From positions 1-9,573 of the forward strand of contig JAAZIT010000175.1 in assembly GCA_012800685.1 (NCBI GenBank): 9,573 nucleotides of DNA, written 5' to 3'. The DNA comes from Clostridiales bacterium (GTDB lineage Bacteria; Bacillota; Clostridia; Oscillospirales; Ruminococcaceae). The number at the start of each line of letters is the position of its first letter. Position 1 is the first letter of the stretch. This document shows, piece after piece, positions 6,928 through 9,573 of this stretch. The position numbers and the translations under genes are program-made. Under the pieces are notes generated by a model that saw only the letters and a list, made by a program, of their open reading frames with translations, was not told the DNA's origin and made no database searches.

Positions 6928-8412
6928 TTATTTTTCATGCATAATTTTTATAAATCGCTCATAAGCCTTAGCTTGAGTTTCATTTATAGATTCTCCCTGA
7001 ACTGGCTTAAAGGTTTTTGTATTAGCAGATTTTTCAATAATTTTTCTCGCTTCCCATACATCTGAAATTTCACCGTGTGCCATAAGCTGTATGGCAACAT
7101 TTCCTAAAACAGTTGCTTCAATTGGTCCACTTACAACCTTTATACCACAAGCGTCGGAAGTCATTTGACATAAAAGTCCGTCCTTAGCTCCCCCACCGAC
7201 AATATGAATTGTCTCATATTCCTTATTAGTTGCTTCTTTTATAAGGTTTAAAGAATACCGATATTTCATTGACAAGGACTCATATATACAGCGTACTACT
7301 TCACCGACTGTCTCAGGAGTTCTTTGGTTTGTCTTTTCATAATACTCTCTAATTTGTCTCGGAATATTTCCCATTGGCGTAAATGCAGGGTAATCAGGAT
7401 TTATAAAGCACTTAAATGGCTCAGACTCTAAAGCGAGCTTTTCAAGCTGGGCATAGGAATATTCCTGTCCCTCTCTAGCCCATTGACGTCGACTCTCTTG
7501 AATAAGCCAAAGTCCAATTATATTGTTAAGAAGGTTTGTTGTGCCTTGATATCCCATTTCATTTGTGATATTAAGTCGGTGTGTTGTATTATTAACTATT
7601 GGTTTTTCAAGCTCTGTTCCAAAGAGCGACCACGTTCCACATGAAACAAAGATAAAATCCTTATCCTTTGCAGGTGTGGCAACCACTGCATCTTGGGTAT
7701 CGTGTCCACAGACAGCAATAACTGGAACAGACTTTACTCCTAGCTCGTGGCAAATTTCATCTGAAAGCTGTCCAACAATTGTTCCACTATCAATAATTTG
7801 TGTAAATATATTTTTGGGTATTCCTAATACTTCAACTAGTTCAAAATCCCAATCACCTGTTTTATGATTTAAAAGCTGGGTGGTTGAGGCTATGGAACGC
7901 TCTGTAACCTTTTTTCCAGTTAGAAAATAATTGAAAAGGTCGGGAGTCATAAGCATGGTTTCAGCATTTTTCAAAAGGCTTGGCTGATTTTTAACGAGTG
8001 AGGTTAGCTGAAATGCCGTATTAATCTCCATAATTTGAACACCGGTTTTTTCATAAAGCTTTTCTTTAGAAATAATCTTTTCGACCTGCTTTAACATCCC
8101 TGTGGTTCTGTCATCACGGTAGTTTACACTGCTTTCAAGAAGTCTTCCGTCCTTGTCCAAAAGCCCAAAGTCAACCCCCCATGTGTTTATTCCAATACTG
8201 TCAAACCCACCATTTAGCTTGGCTTTAAGTATTCCCTGTTTTATTTCGTGAAAAAGTCTTAGGGTGTCCCAATAAAGGGTTCCATTTAAACTAACTGGGT
8301 CGTTAGAAAACCTATGAAGCTCCTTTAACGTGATTTTCTCTCCGTCAAACTCACCTAGCATTGCTCTTCCACTTGACGCACCAAAGTCAAAGGCTAACAC
8401 TCTCTTACTCAT
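6928..8412 (-). CDS. FGGY-family L-fuculokinase of the rhamnulokinase (RhaB) type
   Basis: ATP-dependent sugar kinase, 494 residues, placed between the aldolase and isomerase genes, so its job is inferred to be L-fuculose to L-fuculose-1-phosphate. The N-terminal FGGY domain has the phosphate loop DFGASSGR (9-16), YWDTLRLF (47-54), INTWGVDFGLLD (75-86) and NYRDDRT (97-103). Asp238 in GHDTQDAV is the expected catalytic base, matching E. coli RhaB Asp237. The C-terminal ATP domain has CGTWSLFG (258-265), IVGGGAKDGLLCQM (404-417) and ATVLGN (433-438). These motifs read as rhamnulokinase rather than classical E. coli FucK, but no rhamnose isomerase or RhaD-type aldolase is nearby. RhaB-type kinases serving fucose are known in some gut anaerobes; activity on both ketoses is possible. 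The ATG at 8412 has GAGGAG eight bases upstream. Confidence 0.9.
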   Translation of the reverse strand: MSKRVLAFDFGASSGRAMLGEFDGEKITLKELHRFSNDPVSLNGTLYWDTLRLFHEIKQGILKAKLNGGFDSIGINTWGVDFGLLDKDGRLLESSVNYRDDRTTGMLKQVEKIISKEKLYEKTGVQIMEINTAFQLTSLVKNQPSLLKNAETMLMTPDLFNYFLTGKKVTERSIASTTQLLNHKTGDWDFELVEVLGIPKNIFTQIIDSGTIVGQLSDEICHELGVKSVPVIAVCGHDTQDAVVATPAKDKDFIFVSCGTWSLFGTELEKPIVNNTTHRLNITNEMGYQGTTNLLNNIIGLWLIQESRRQWAREGQEYSYAQLEKLALESEPFKCFINPDYPAFTPMGNIPRQIREYYEKTNQRTPETVGEVVRCIYESLSMKYRYSLNLIKEATNKEYETIHIVGGGAKDGLLCQMTSDACGIKVVSGPIEATVLGNVAIQLMAHGEISDVWEARKIIEKSANTKTFKPVQGESINETQAKAYERFIKIMHEK

Positions 8413-8444
8413 TATTTCAGCTCCTCAATTATATTAAGCATGAG

Positions 8445-9122
8445 TTATTCACTATATTTTTTATATCCTGGGTGCTTGCCAGTTACTCCATACTGACCTC
8501 TCATTCCAATAAGTCTATCAATATTTTCTCTTGAAATATCCTTAACCCCACCTAAAAGCCTTGCAGTCAAAGAGATTTTCGCTTGAAGCTCAAGAGTTTC
8601 CATTCTATAATATGCTGTAATTAAATCAGCACCAACTGTTAATGCTCCATGATTTTCAAGAAGCATTACATCATGCTCTTGTAAATAAGGGGTAATTGCC
8701 TCTGGAACTTCATAGGTCGACGGTGTTCCATATGGAGTTAGCGGAACTGAACCAACTGCAATAACCGTTTCAATCATACAGTAATCGTCCATAGGAAGCT
8801 GGGCGCAAGCAAATCCAGTTGCAACTGGTGGGTGCGCATGAACAACTGCCCCAACATCAGGTCTTTCTTGATAACAGCGTAGGTGCATCTTAACCTCAGA
8901 TGATGGTCTCCAGCCATCTTTTGCATCTATTATATTAAAATCATCATCAATAAGTCCAATTTTATCCGCAGTTATAAAAGCCTTACTTACACCTGTTTGT
9001 GTGGCTAGGTATCTTCCCTCAGCTACCTTTACTGTTACGTTTCCGTCATTAGCGGCTACCCAACCCTGTTGCCACATTTTATGGCATACATCGACCATTT
9101 GTTCTTTAATTTCCTCATACAT
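8445..9122 (-). CDS. fucA: L-fuculose-1-phosphate aldolase (class II aldolase/adducin family)
   Basis: Cytoplasmic zinc-dependent aldolase that cleaves L-fuculose-1-phosphate to dihydroxyacetone phosphate and L-lactaldehyde. The 225 residues compare with 215 in E. coli FucA. Key residues are visible: Glu76 in PSSEVKMH as catalytic acid/base, and zinc ligands His95 and His97 in VVHAHPP and His158 in ENHGAL, equivalent to E. coli Glu73, His92, His94 and His155. The phosphate-binding NDGNVT (25-30) and TQTGVSK (41-47) loops are present. The ATG at 9122 is preceded by AAAGGA. It is the first gene of the operon, ahead of the kinase by 32 bp. The superfamily also holds ribulose-5-phosphate epimerases and RhaD-type enzymes, but the neighbouring fucI favours fuculose-phosphate as substrate. 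Confidence 0.93.
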   Translation of the reverse strand: MYEEIKEQMVDVCHKMWQQGWVAANDGNVTVKVAEGRYLATQTGVSKAFITADKIGLIDDDFNIIDAKDGWRPSSEVKMHLRCYQERPDVGAVVHAHPPVATGFACAQLPMDDYCMIETVIAVGSVPLTPYGTPSTYEVPEAITPYLQEHDVMLLENHGALTVGADLITAYYRMETLELQAKISLTARLLGGVKDISRENIDRLIGMRGQYGVTGKHPGYKKYSE

Positions 9123-9152
9123 TATATAAATCTGTCCTTTCTGTTTTAAAAG

Positions 9153-9168
9153 ATGTTATCGTTTACAT
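9153..9168 (-). promoter_or_regulatory. Candidate cre (CcpA) operator of the fuc operon
   Basis: On the minus strand the sequence is ATGTAAACGATAACAT, which agrees at every position with the cre consensus WTGNNARCGNWWWCAW and is nearly palindromic about the central CG. It lies just downstream of the predicted transcription start (about 9172), a usual place for carbon catabolite repression by roadblock. A dedicated LacI-family fucose repressor would recognise a similar site, so the protein is inferred. Confidence 0.7.
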
Positions 9169-9178
9169 TCATATATTA

Positions 9179-9207
9179 ATTATATAGGTTTTTTCAAAAA
9201 AAGTCTA
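9179..9207 (-). promoter_or_regulatory. Sigma-A promoter of the fucA-kinase-fucI operon
   Basis: On the minus strand, TAGACT (9207-9202; four of six with TTGACA) is 17 bases from a perfect TATAAT (9184-9179). The predicted start near 9172 leaves a leader of about 50 bases before fucA. A small inverted repeat TGGG/CCCA (9208-9211 and 9218-9221) abuts the -35 box and could be part of a further regulatory site. Confidence 0.7.
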
Positions 9208-9573
9208 TGGGTTTTAGCCCAATACAAGCTATCCAAAATATAGAATTATCTTCTTCTATTTCGTGCATTTTAACCAAAAAGAGGTTAGTGATGTTAAATA
9301 CTAGGCGATACGTCGTTTAAAAAAGGCTAATATCAGATTTTTTGACATAGGTTTTAAATATATTTATTTAGTTTAATATTATACTAGGAAATATGTTAAG
9401 GGGATTAGGTTTTCAAGATTATTGTATCAACACTATTTTTAAATATTTTAGTGAAATATTATTCTAGTTCTGTTTTTGTTATTAAAGACTAGAGATAGCA
9501 TTTCATAAAATTCAGGCAATAGTTTTCTATGACAAACTTTTTAAAAATGGTGAAAATAGTTGGCAAGTGCAAA
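9208..9573. other. AT-rich region right of the fuc promoter, no supported gene
   Basis: Apart from the short TGGG/CCCA inverted repeat beside the fuc promoter, I see no gene or structured RNA. A consensus TTGACA lies at 9342-9347 on the plus strand but has no convincing -10 box at the right spacing. An ATG at 9529 stays open to the window edge for only 15 codons and lacks a clear ribosome binding site. The stretch may be part of a divergent control region for a gene further right. Confidence 0.5.

Noticed and set aside
7565..7867. 100-residue plus-strand open frame inside the kinase gene
   Set aside because: It is antisense to conserved FGGY kinase motifs, including the catalytic GHDTQDAV region, and is best explained as a shadow frame.
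9342..9370. Plus-strand TTGACA as a rightward promoter
   Set aside because: The -35 box is perfect, but the hexamer at 17-base spacing (TATTTA) is a poor -10 and no gene follows within the window.
9529..9573. ATG at 9529 with a frame (MTNFLKMVKIVGKCK) open to the right edge
   Set aside because: Only 15 codons are visible, no clear ribosome binding site precedes it and the surrounding DNA is very AT-rich; it could be chance.

Overview
The window looks like a chromosomal piece of an AT-rich, low-GC Gram-positive bacterium, most likely a gut Bacillota of the Lachnospiraceae/Ruminococcaceae kind. The reasons are strong purine-rich ribosome binding sites, T-tailed hairpin terminators, a cre-like CcpA site, a lipoprotein membrane-fusion subunit with a very short coiled coil (no outer membrane to span), and sugar genes typical of gut fermenters. 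The taxonomic placement is inference; no marker gene is present.

Left part (1-3258, minus strand): two genes of a MacB/YknXYZ-type ABC export system. A lipoprotein membrane-fusion subunit (3258 to 2248) is followed after 41 bp by a large FtsX/MacB-type permease that starts at 2206 and runs off the left edge after 735 codons. The partner ATPase is not in the window and may lie just beyond the left edge.

Middle (3259-4821): a 522-bp AT-rich divergent control region, then one plus-strand gene (3781-4779) for a GH130-family enzyme, best read as a beta-1,4-mannooligosaccharide phosphorylase. It has LacI-type operator-like palindromes upstream and its own terminator. Behind the terminator lies a tandem GTTAGTGG octamer array with four GGG runs, a canonical G-quadruplex motif.

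Right part (5057-9207, minus strand): a compact L-fucose catabolic operon, fucA - FGGY kinase - fucI, with about 32-bp gaps, a strong ribosome binding site before each gene, a sigma-A promoter with a perfect TATAAT box, and a 16-bp palindrome matching the cre consensus just after the start of transcription. L-fucose is isomerised to L-fuculose, phosphorylated to L-fuculose-1-phosphate and cleaved to dihydroxyacetone phosphate and L-lactaldehyde. The kinase is of the rhamnulokinase (RhaB) type rather than classical FucK. A 13-bp-stem terminator closes the operon and could also stop read-through from the GH130 side. Transport, regulator and lactaldehyde-processing genes are not in the window.

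The rightmost 366 bp (9208-9573) hold no gene I can support. I see no RNA gene, CRISPR array, insertion sequence or phage gene, and no clear candidate for an undescribed multi-gene system. The most interesting signals are regulatory sequences and the G-rich repeat.
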